Assembly: GCF_037975245.1 (NCBI RefSeq)
Contig: NC_092580.1
Span: forward strand, 14,485,001-14,549,000
Direction of reading: 5' to 3'
Source: Apostichopus japonicus
Lineage: Eukaryota > Echinodermata > Holothuroidea > Aspidochirotida > Stichopodidae
DNA: 64,000 nucleotides
Position numbers and translations under genes: made by a program. Positions 1 to 39,000 of the stretch are shown here, piece by piece. The notes beneath the pieces are model-generated. The model did no database searches. It worked only from the letters and a program-made list of their open reading frames with translations, and was not told the DNA's origin. Positions within the stretch are counted from its first letter, which is position 1. Each line of letters starts with the position of its first letter.

Positions 1-412
1 ACTAAAAATAAACCAAACCAAGCACTGTATTAGGTAAGTTAAGGTCCCTTTCCGAATATGGTTAAAGCTAACTTTCAAGCGGTGGTAAGTTACTGTAAAT
101 TTGGTGTGATATGTACACGTTCGTATAATAATATTCCAGGAAACTGAAACAGCGCCCTTATATTCTACAAACTGAGCAGTATTACTTTCTAGATTAAAAG
201 TAGATTAATTTGGGTCTAAACTTCCACAAAGAAATATTTTAACGTCAACCTAAAAAAAAAATTCCTCCATGGAGTCGCTGTATTTGGTTTAAAGCAACCC
301 TTTCCAATGGCTGGTTTTTATTTGGAACGTTCACGCCGAGATTTCGTTTTCTTTCAAGAAAATTAAGTTGTCCATTAAAAGCTATAGATTAAAATAATCC
401 AATTTGTCTTAC

Positions 413-27093
<26,681 letters not shown>

Positions 27094-27645
27094 TTTGTAT
27101 TTGTGGTTGTATTTTCCATAAAGCAATCTAACGTCACGGTTGAAGAAATTCGAGTTCTTCTGACTCATAAGAATCTTTTGACTCAGCCAGAATCAATCTG
27201 GTTTGAACCTAAAACACCACCCAGTCTCGTTATTGTCAAAATTGAATATGTGATCACTGGCCCATGGAGGAGTAAACGGTGCATAGAAATTTGGTAAGTT
27301 ATGGACCATCCTTTTTGTATGGTGTCCAAACGCTGTACGTGAATCATATATATGTTATAGCGTCAGCTATACACGTATGTTATACGGAAAAAAAGGTAGC
27401 CTAGATGTTGCTATAGGTAAGAAATTGGATGGCAGTTAAAACTGCATTTTGTGTTGAGTTGTAACTTGAGCATCGCGCATAACAGTCACACATAATTGGC
27501 TACCGATGTATATATAACGAAGGTACGAATTGTGCATGTGGTTACAGCCACTGGGTAGCCTCCTGATCGCTATGTAATTAACAGTTTAATCCATTGCACA
27601 AAATGTAAGATGGTAGGCACTAATGCTGAATACCTGAAACGTGTA

Positions 27646-28075
27646 GCCCCACAACATCCCGATCCACACCCCACAACATCCCGATCCACACCCAACAACA
27701 TTCCGATCCACACCCCACATCATCCCAATCCACACCCACAACATCGTGATCCACACCCCACATCATCCCGATCCACACCCAACAACATTCTGATCCACAC
27801 CCCACATCATCCCAATCCACACCCACAACATCGTGATCCACACCCCACAATATCCCAATCCACACCCCACAACATCCCGATCCACACCCCACAACATCCA
27901 GATCCACACCCAACAACATTCCGATCCACACCCCACATCATCCCAATCCACACCCACAACATCGTGACCCACACCCCACATCATCCCGATCCACACCCAA
28001 CAACATTCCGATCCACACCCCACAATATCCCGATCCATACCCCTACAACATCCCGATCCACACCCCACAACATTA
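27646..28075. repeat. 22-bp minisatellite upstream of gene A
   Basis: About 20 units of CCCACAACATCCCGATCCAC plus AC, grouped in higher-order blocks with ATCATCCCAATCC and ACATCGTGATCC variants. It starts about 550 bp upstream of the gene A start codon, so it may lie in the promoter or 5' UTR region. A 212-residue ORF through it is an artefact of the repeat. Confidence 0.9.
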
Positions 28076-30033
28076 AAAGAAATCATAACAGCCCTTGCCC
28101 CGCCCTTACCCGGTATTTGATCCACCACTTACATGAAAGGTTAGAACAAGAAATAGCGTTCCGTTTTAAGACATATAAAATAAGAGCAAACTTAATGAAA
28201 CCTACAGTTTTTGCAAAACAATTAGTATACATAGAATTTCACTTCTGAAACTGGTCGGCAATTGTGGTTTGGTCGTGTAAATTTCTGAAAATTTCTAACT
28301 GTCCCCTCAATTTTTCTTGAGTGTTTCTGTTTTATACTAAAAGGTCATGCATTGCCCCCCCCCCCACCCCCAATATCCCAAAGAGTAAGTCAGTTGATAC
28401 AGGTGGGTACAGATTCACCGCAAATGCATGCTTCTTGATCCACAAAATGTTTACCTCACTGCAAGGCCGTAGGCACCGTCACCGAGGGGGGTGGGGGGGG
28501 GTGAGGGTGGTTCAATCTCTCTTCAAATGGCTTACATCCTATTACACACGTAAGCAAAGTCATATCCACTGACAACAATTAAACTTAAAATACACAAATA
28601 TAGTTAAAGCTAATGGAAATGATAGCACAATTTTTCATGTAAAACCCCCTATAATCTACAACAAAATTTTCTCAAAAAGGACAATCACCAGAACGGATAT
28701 CAGTTAACTGTTGTGCCCCGCCCCCACCCCCCCCAATAAAAAAGAAAATCTGGCTACCAGAGAAACCCCGTTGGCTCATTGATAATCAGTTTCTGGGTAT
28801 CACGTGGGGGGAAATTAATGTGAAACAATGTTGAAACCTTTTGGCCCACTGAATTTTCAATGCTAACTAACCATCGAGATAAAACAAAAACACAAATAAG
28901 AAAGTTACACATGAATTATTTGTTATAATGAGACGATAGTTATTAATTCTTGGATAACACATACGATACTACCAGAAGGAAATTAACGAAAGGAAATGCA
29001 AACAAGAAACATAGTTTTGTTAGTGAAACCACTTTCAAAATATTCTCAAAAGTTTTGATTATTAGTATTTTAAATAAAAATCACAAAAATGGGAAAAAAA
29101 TCTTAAATGATTTAAATTGATTAAACGCGTTCTTTTATAATGTTCAATAGAAAAATCTTTTACCTTACAATTACAACCTTATTTTATATACTGTGGTTTT
29201 GGTAAAATTGCCGATCAAACTCAGAAAGCTGCTTTTAAAGTATACACCTTGGTGGATTTGTAGGATGTTATACTTAAAGATTCTTTGGGGGAATTTAGCC
29301 TAAGGGTACGGTACCTAAATTATTCAAAATTTGCTTCTATTAAGATTTTGTCCGATTACACAGAATAAGATGTTAAATGTTCTAGACATAAGGTAATACT
29401 TTGGAGAACTCTAAAACGAATGCTTTACATGAAACATTATATTGTAATATGAAAACATAGTATCTTTTGTCGAATTTAATAAAATAATCCTATTTTCAGC
29501 TATATTTGGCTGGACCACCACCACCATCTACTCCAGAGCTATACTTCTATATACAGTTTCTAAATCACTGAAGGTTATCAGTATTTGGGCCAAAATTTTA
29601 GAATACCAAACATTGCTAAAATAGTTTTCCAAAAGTAGGACGATGTTCCTGGTACCTCTGACTCTCCGAAAGTATTTCTGGTCTTTGAAAAGTGTGCACA
29701 TTTCAAACATTAAAAGTCTCACAGATCAAAAATATAAATGCTCCCGCGGTTAAAGTAAACTGTTTGGCAAAGTTGGAGGATGTGTGACCATTCTTTTGAC
29801 TTTCTAACATATATCTGATTTGGTCCCAAATCTGCTGACAAAGGTTTTAATGAATACCGTACTGAGTGTGAAGCCGTGTAATATCCTCCCTATGATAAAA
29901 TCATGTTAGAACAATGACTTATTGTTATGCAATGGTTACAAAATAGTTGAAAATGACTAATCATGGAATAAAATATTTCTGCTGAGTAAATAGTAAATGA
30001 ATATTCAATGGATTTATAAAGAAACCCAGTCGT
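28076..30033. other. Intergenic region between genes A and B
   Basis: AT-rich DNA with C and G homopolymer runs at 28355, 28488 and 28720 and a transposon-end-like GGCCGTAGGCACCG near 28463. It should hold the gene B 3' UTR and gene A promoter, but I cannot point to a TATA box or poly(A) signal with confidence. Confidence 0.5.
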
Positions 30034-30087
30034 TCAAGTAGTCATTAGGTCGGTTGGTACGGTTTCCACGTCATTTACCCAACCTTC
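30034..30087 (-). CDS. Gene B terminal coding exon with stop
   Basis: After the acceptor TATGTTTCAG it reads EGWVNDVETVPTDLMTT and stops at TGA (30034-30036). The EGW follows the TTCI of the previous exon much as the Gly-Trp at the end of an EGF would. No AATAAA was spotted within the next few hundred bases, so the end of the transcript is undefined. Confidence 0.6.
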   Translation of the reverse strand, partial: EGWVNDVETVPTDLMTT

Positions 30088-33000
30088 CTGAAACATAAAG
30101 TTAAACAGAGCAATTTTAAGTTCTAAATAATCGGAAGGAAACAAGAAAGATTGCTACCATTTCAAGTCATATGTGAAATAACTTATTTATTCGCTTTCCA
30201 AAGAGCGATTAAGAACTATCGAAACGGATCGCACAACATCTCTTAACTCAGCCGATCCATCGCACAGAAATTATAGTACGTAACTACTGTAAATCTTCAA
30301 GTTTTGTACCACATATTAAAAACTAGATTGTGCTGACAAATCTTATAAGTCGGTAGCATGTGCAATTAGGTTTACAGTAACAACTGAGGATATGTGTAAT
30401 CCCAACAAGTGCATCAAACTGGATTTATTGGGATTACACATATCCTCAGGTCTTACTGTAATCCCAAATAGCACATGCTACCGATTTAGAACAAGATCCA
30501 GTTTTTACTCTGGTACAAAACAGTAGCAGTAACATTAGCAACTGTGTTCTCTGTGTGTATCGGGTGCTTAATTTAACACCTTATTACAAACAATAGGAAC
30601 AATACGAACATTAATGACATGACATTTCACGACCAATACGAACATTTCATGACACAGCAAATTGGCAAAATATAGACCACTGATCGACGAAAAACACACA
30701 AACAAACATAAAAAGGATATACTTACGATACATGTTGTATCATTACTACCAGGTCTGAAGAAGCAGGATTCAACATTACCGTTACAAGGAACAGGGACAT
30801 TGTCCGTACATGGATTAGCTGGAACACAATTAATCATTCGAATAATTACATTTAAATTATATTTACTTTGATACTTTAGTAAATTATACAAAAGATAGGA
30901 CTTTGAAGCAGTTGATCACATTCCACATTCAGAATGTCATAAATGAATATATTTCATAAGAATAAATCCCCTGCCCCAAAGAAATAGTGGAGGGAGCCAT
31001 GCTCCCTAATAATTGACACAATAACGATGTTTTACTGTCACAGCATTAATTTCACTACTAACACAAATCAAGTTCATGCCACACAAAGGGCAAACATCCA
31101 TGAACACTGATCTGACCCCTGTCCTGCCACACCCCACTCCCAACCCAGCCCCAGTCCCACTCTCACCCTCCCCCACCCCACCCACAACCAATCTCGGGCA
31201 TGTGTCCAATGCAACATGCACCTTTGTGATGGTAAACATCTATAAGATGTGCGGTGTATGCCCTCAATAAACGCGCTTACACGATTTGCTTCCTGCGTTG
31301 AGAACTTCTTTGTTCTTTAGGGCGAAGTCCCCTTCTGATAAATGTATGTCCGCGGACGGAAACGTAGGAGGGGGAAACGTCACTAGGGGTTTCTGGACAA
31401 TGCACGCAAGGTATCTTGATTAGGCGGCTATATATGGTTATACAAAGAGACGGGCAAATTGGCATGAATTAAAGTACGGACCTGGTTCTCTGCAGTAGTC
31501 TCCTCGATAGCCGAAGTCACATTGGCAAGTTACACCATAATCTTCTGCAATACATTTTCCATTATTCTGACAGGGATTAGGAGTACACTTGTCTTCCACT
31601 GGCAATGTTATAAAAAAAAAAAAAAAAACAATTAACATAGTTTGTTTCAAGATGGAGCCTGGGCAAGGAAGCCAAACGACTTAACTTATCCACTCTCAAC
31701 CCTAGTCCCGTTACATCAAGATTGTGACCGTGTGATCATGACGACGTGACGTTAAATGTGTATCATGAGTCGAAAACATAAACAGTTTAGTGTGAGAAAA
31801 TCATAATGCAAGAATGACGACACACTTGAAGCCTGCATATATGACATTCATTTAACACATTCACACACACACACACACATTTACACATTACACATTCACT
31901 CCTTATATCCGTAATGATCAAAACTGAAATTGGAGGACCCTAATTTGGGGGTTCTTCACTCTTTTTTCTCAACCATTAGGGTAATGTCTTTTAAACGGAT
32001 TTTCTGTTGGTTGATGTTTATTGATTAGAATAGTTGCTGAAATTTTGAATCACGAAAATACGTTTACGTTTGGTGATACTTTGTAAATGCATTCTGCAAG
32101 AATGATGTGATCGTGGCAATTAAACTGAAAGTGTATTTCATTTTCTCTATAATATTGCAATCACTTATCCTTATCACTTATACATATAAGAACAAAGCAT
32201 TTTGACGAAATTCTAAATATGGAAAACAATTGTAGCTATTAAGCCAAACATGGAGATGGTTTTCAACTTACAATGGGGAAACGCTTTCTCCTACTAATTG
32301 TCTACCACCTCAATTTCCTTTTCAATTCCGGCTGGACATCACTGTGCATTGACTAGTAGGCTTACATTGTCACTACTAATATTATAAAAATGCACTGGAT
32401 TGCATGCCTATAACTTGCTCTCTATCAGTTTACAGTTGAGTTGTGCGACCCGGAAACAAAACACGTGAACCTTCGTACTTAGTTGTTTTTGTGCCATAGT
32501 AGTCAATTAAAATAACCATTACAATGAGCAATGCAAAGAACAAACAAAATCGTTTCACTGTACCTATAACAATGACCGCGCCTTGCAGTTGGCCGAATTG
32601 GAAAACACCAAACACGTAGACACCGGTTGAATTCAGCGGTACAAGCCTCTCGGGGCGGACGAGTAAGTTTGTTACTGAAGTCAGGTCAATTATTGTCGCA
32701 GTTACATTCAGTACTCCATCAGTGGTGCTTACATTTCTTCGAATCTCACTTGGTATTTCTATAGGAGAGGTTGAAAACATCAATATATACGATAACCAGG
32801 TAATTTAAACATACATGAAGGTAATCCAAGCTCTGGTTGCTCGTTAAAGGGGAATCATCCAACTAGCTTTATATATCTGACAGAGCATGTTTGGTTTGCC
32901 GAAGGGGATAACTATGTGGAGTGACTCTTACCGACCTTGCAAACTTGTGAGGGGGGGGGGGGGGGGCGGATTGCAAAGTCGGCAAAAACTATAACGCGGA

Positions 33001-36000
33001 TCGCAAAGTCAGTTAGTAATATCACAGTTGGATTCGTCCAACACGACAACATACAGAAACGTTGTAAAAGAACATGTAAAAGAATTTAAACAGGAAACAA
33101 AATCTGCTGATACTGATATCATATGATCAGGGCGTATAGCCAGTATGTAGCACGATAGTTTCATTCAACACTCTACCCGCCGAAAAAGACTATAGGATCC
33201 GATCTTGTCAGTTTTTTAACATGTAGTTAAGAACCCGTTTACGCAGATAATATTTCAGTTGAGAAAACACTTAAACATTTACTAGCTACAGTTGTATCAA
33301 AGACATTTCTGGACTATCTTTGTATCTACAAGTATCAGAAGTTGAAAAGTAAGACTACTCTGTACATGTACCTTCAAGGGCGGCGGAACCGGGGGCACAG
33401 GGGGCAAGTGCCCCCCCCCCCCACTTTTCCTCAGGTTAAAAATGTGCCCTTTTTCTACATAAAACTTGTACTCTTGATCACCTTATTAGGTCAGCGATAT
33501 TTCAGTAAGAGATCTAATCCTAATGTAGAACTATCAGGGGCGTAGCCAGTATGTAGCACTGTAGGCCCGGGCCTACACTTTTTTTGGCCAAGTTATCTTT
33601 TTTATTAAAACACCCATAATTCAAATCCATAAGCTTGCTGGACGAGTTTAAGAGTCTAGACAGGAAAAACTATTGAAATGAACGTAGCAAGATAATGGCT
33701 AAATTAGGTGACCTATTCTTCTGTCATCTAGGCTGTCATTCATATTGCGTGCCGTTTCATTCAATACTCTACCCGCCGAAAAAGACTAGGATACGATCTT
33801 GTCAGTTTTTTAACATCTACTTAAGAACCCGTTTACGCAGATAAAATTTCAGTTGAGAACATTCCACAGTCAAATAAGCCTATCGTTGATTAACAGACTT
33901 TATATGTATAGAGCTGCAGCACTTTGTTGCCTGTTGTTGTCACGATCGGCGTTCCAAGTTCCAAAACAGCCTTTTCGATAAACATTTACTAGCTACAGTT
34001 GTATCAAAGACAAATACTGGCTATGGTTGTATCAAAGACATTTCTGGCCTATCTTTGTATCTACAAGTATCAGAAGTTGAAAAGTAAGACTACTAAGACG
34101 GGAGGGGGGAGGGGGGAGGGGGGGGCGTTGATGGAGTGATGTGTATATGCAAATAAGATAATACAATAAGATTTATAAAGGGTACTAAATATCAGGCTGC
34201 ATCAGTCCAATCGAATTTCTGCAAAGTGCCCTTTGACGTCGGTGCCCCCCCCCCCAGATTAAAAGTGCATCCGCCGCCCGTGTGTACCTTGCTAATTTTA
34301 ATACATTATGTATTATTGAATTACGTACTATTTTAAATCGTTTGTTTTTGGGGTTTAAAAGTGATATTGAATGAGGTGTCTCAAGTTAGCAAGAGGCCAG
34401 GGAACCAGAATGAACACTAGGGAAGGGCCGTTTCCGGCCATCTGGGGGGTTTGTAAAACTAAAAATTTTCTTGTACGCTCCGCGCCAACCGATGGTGGCG
34501 ATCCGCTCAGATAGTCGTGCCTACAACTTTGAAAATCCATATCAATCGCAAAAAGTGCTCCCCCCCCCCTTTCAAATTCCTGGCTACGTCGCTGGGCATC
34601 GGCTCATATCCCATGTTTAGCAGTTGCTTCCACAAAGGTATCTTCCAAATATCAGCGAAGATGTTGACGCATTACACCAGTACACTCAAGAATATCGTAT
34701 TTGTCGTATAGAATTACTCTAAGCAATAGAATCATAAACCTAAATAACTCATTTACGAAAGTGCCACACGCAACTAATAAGAAAGATTTTTCAAGATTTG
34801 AATCATGAAGCATTAACAGCATACAATAATATATGGTTAATATTGACTCGTTTCATCTAGCTTACAGTCCAATTGCTTCCACTTGTTGCTGCTAAGAAAG
34901 AACTTGTGTAAATAAATGAACTGAGTATGACATACATGCGTTAGACAGTTAATATTAAAAAGGGTATTTATTTAATTAGTGACTAATTAAATTACTTTAT
35001 CAATTGATTAATTTATTAATTTCCAATTAAAATTTAAATAAGCTATTGATACTTAAATTTTTTATTAAATGAATCACCTGAACAAACTAATTAATTAAAT
35101 TTATGTAACAAGTTTACAGTGACAAAGGGAGCCTCTACTACCTGTAGTACCCGGGTGGGAATTAATGAAATTGAATATTTCCATTGAATGAACAAGATCA
35201 AACATATCTTATTTGTATAGTAATGTATATTAGCAATGTATATCTGGTCAACAAAAGTGTTTGTCAATAGCAAAATGGATTACAGAAATGTACCTGTTGT
35301 AGTTCTCGGTTGTGAGGTAGGCCCTTCAGTTGTTGGAACACTTAGTGTAGTTGAAGGTGGAATAGAAGCTGTTGAATAAATGAAATTGATCATTAACAGT
35401 GAATGAACAGATTTAAAACATCTTATTTGACACTAAGTAATGTTTATTTGCTCAACAGCAAAATGGATTACAGAAATGTACCTGTTGTAGTTCTCGGTTG
35501 TGAGGTAGGCCCTTCAGTTGTTGGAACACTTGGTGTAGTTGAAGGTGGAATAGAAGCTGTTGAGAAAATGAAATTGATCATTAACAGTGAATGAACAGAT
35601 TTAAAACATCTTATTTGACACTAAGTAATGATTATTTGCTCGACAGCAAAATGAATTACAGAAATGTACCTGTTGTAGTTTTCAGTTGTGAGGTAGGCCC
35701 TTCAGTTGTTGGAACACTTGGTGCAGTTGAAGGTGGAATAGAAGCTGTTGAATAAATGAAATTGATCATTAAAAGTGAATGAACAGATTTGAAACATCTT
35801 ATTTGACACTAAGTAATGATTATTTGCTCAACAGCAAAATGGATTACAGAAATGTACCTGTTGTAGTTTTCAGTTGTGAGGTAGGCCCTTCTGTTGTTGG
35901 AACACTTGGTGTAGTTGAAGGTGGAATAGAAGCTGTTGAATAAATGAATTGATCATTAACAGTGAATGAACAGATTTAAACCATCTTATTTGACACTAAG

Positions 36001-39000
36001 TAATGTTTATTTGCTCAACAGCAAAATGGATTACAGAAATGTACCTGGTGTAGTTTTCAGTTGTGAGGTAGGCCCTTCAGTTGTTGGAACACTTGGTGCA
36101 GTTGAAGGTGGAATAGAAGCTGTTGAAAAAATGATCATTAACAGTGAATGAACAGATTTAAAACATCTTATTTGACACTTAGTAATGTTTATTTGTTCAA
36201 CAACAAAATGGATTACAGAAATGTACCTGTTGTAGTTTTCAGTTGTGAGGTAGGCCCTTCAGTTGTTGGAACACTTGGTGTAGTTGAAGGTGGAATAGAA
36301 GCTGTTGAAAAAATGAGATTGATCATTAACAGTGAATGAACAGATTTAAACCATCTTATTTGACACTAAGTAATGTTTATTTGCTCAACAGCAAAATGGA
36401 TTACAGAAATGTACCTGTTGTAGTTCTCGGTTGTGAGGTAGGCCCTTCAGTTGTTGGAACACTTGGTGCAGTTGAAGGTGGAATAGAAGCTGTTGAAAAA
36501 ATGATCATTAACAGTGAATGAACAGATTTAAAACATCTTATTTGACACTTAGTAATGTTTATTTGCTCAACAGCAAAATGGATTACAGAAATGTACCTGT
36601 TGTAGTTTTCAGTTGTGAGGTAGGCCCTTCAGTTGTTGGAACACTTGGTGCAGTTGAAGGTGGAATAGAAGCTGTTGAAAAAATGATCATTAACAGTGAA
36701 TGAACAGACTTAAACCATCTTATTTGACACTTAGTAATGTTTATTTGCTCAACAGCAAAATGGATTACAGAAATGTACCTGTTGTAGTTTTCAGTTGTGA
36801 GGTAGGCCCTTCAGTTGTTGGAACACTTGGTGTAGTTGAAGGTGGAATAGAAGCTGTTGAAAAAATGATCATTAACAGTGAATGAACAGATTTAAAACAT
36901 CTTATTTGACACTTAGTAATGTTTATTTGCTCAACAGCAAAATGGATTACAGAAATGTACCTGTTGTAGTTTTCAGTTGTGAGGTAGGCCCTTCAGTTGT
37001 TGGAACACTTGGTGCAGTTGAAGGTGGAATAGAAGCTGTTGAAAAAATGATCATTAACAGTGAATGAACAGACTTAAACCATCTTATTTGACACTTAGTA
37101 ATGTTTATTTGCTCAACAGCAAAATGGATTACAGAAATGTACCTGTTGTAGTTTTCAGTTGTGAGGTAGGCCCTTCAGTTGTTGGAACACTTGGTGTAGT
37201 TGAAGGTGGAATAGAAGCTGTTGAAAAAATGGTATTGATCATTAACAGTGAATGAACAGATTTAAAACATCTTATTTGACACTTAGTAATGTTTATTTGC
37301 TCAACAGCAAAAAGGATTACAGAAATGTACCTGTTGTAGTTTTCAGTTGTGAGGTAGGCCCTTCAGTTGTTGGAACACTTGGTGTAGTTGAAGGTGGAAT
37401 AGAAGCTGTTGAAAAAATGAAATTGATCATTAACAGTGAATGAACAGATTTAAAACATCTTATTTGACACTTAGTAATGTTTATTTGCTCAACAGCAAAA
37501 TGAATTACAGAAATGTACCTGTTGTAGTTTTCAGTTGTGAGGTAGGCCCTTCAGTTGTTGGAACACTTGGTGTAGTTGAAGGTGGAATAGAAGCTGTTGA
37601 AAAAATGAAATTGATCATTAACAGTGAATGAACAGATTTAAAACATCTTATTTGACACTAAGTAATGATTATTTGCTCAACAGCAAAATGAATTACAGAA
37701 ATGTACCTGTTGTAGTTTTCAATTGTGAGGTAGACCCTTCAGTTGTTGGAACACTTGGTGTAGTTGAAGGTGGAAAAGAAGCTGTTGAAAAAATGAAATT
37801 GATCATTAACAGTGAATGAACAGACTTAAAACATCTTATTTGACACTAAGTAATGATTATTTGCTCGACAGCAAAATGGATTACAGAAATGTACCTGTTG
37901 TAGTTTTCAGTTGTGAGGAAGGACCTTCAGTTGTTGGAACACTTGGTGTAGTTGAAGGTGGAAGAGAAGCTGTTGAAAAAATGAAATTGATCATTAACAG
38001 TGAATGAACAGATTTAAACCATCTAATTTGACACTTAGTAATGTTTATTTGCTCAACAGCAAAATGGATTACAGAAATGTACCTGTTGTAGTTTTCAGTT
38101 GTGAGGTAGGCCCTTCAGTTGTTGGAACACTTGGTGTAGTTGAAGGTGGAATAGAAGCTGTTGAAAAAATGATCATTAACAGTGAATGAACAGATTTAAA
38201 ACATCTTATTTGACACTTAGTAATGTTTATTTGCTCAACAGCAAAATGGATTACAGAAATGTACCTGTTGTAGTTTTCTGTTGTGAGGTAGGCCCTTCAG
38301 TTGTTGGAACACTTAGTGTAGTTGAAGGTGGAATAGAAGCTGTTGAATAAAAGATAATTAACAGTGAATGAACAGATTTAAAACATCTTATTTGACACTT
38401 AGTAATGTTTATTTGCTCAACAGCAAAATGGATTACAGAAATGTACCTGTTGTAGTTTTCAGTTGTGAGGTAGGCCCTTCAGTTGTTGGAACACTTGGTG
38501 TAGTTGAAGGTGGAATAGAAGCTGTTGAAAAAATGAGATTGATCATTAACAGTGAATGAACAGATTTAAACCATCTTATTTGACACTATAAGTACTGTTT
38601 ATTTGCTCAACAGCAAAATGGATTACAGAAATGTACCTGTTGTAGTTTTCAATTGTGAGGTAGGCCCTTCAGTTGTTGGAACACTTGGTGTAGTTGAAGG
38701 TGGAATAGAAGCTGTTGAAAAAATGGTATTGATCATTAACAGTGAATGAACAGATTTAAACCATCTTATTTGACACTTAGTAATGTTTATTTGCTCAACA
38801 GCAAAATGAATTACAGAAATGTACCTGTTGTAGTTTTCGGTTGTGAGGTAGGCCCTTCAGTTGTTGGAACACTTGGTGTAGTTGAAGGTGGAATAGAAGC
38901 TGTTGAAAAAATGAAATTGATCATTAACAGTGAATGAACAGATTTAAAACATCTTATTTGACACTTAGTAATGTTTATTTGCTCAACAGCAAAATGGATT

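Noticed and set aside
27610-28248. 212-codon plus-strand ORF rich in His, Pro and Thr
   Set aside because: Reads through the 22-bp minisatellite; the opposite strand is open too. No domain, no splice context.
35403-38937. Series of plus-strand ORFs of 61-63 codons (MNRFKTSYLTLSN...) in the repeat array
   Set aside because: They are antisense readings of the repeat unit, overlapping by a few bases at each unit border. The minus strand has splice sites, phase consistency with flanking exons and mucin composition, which explain the array better.
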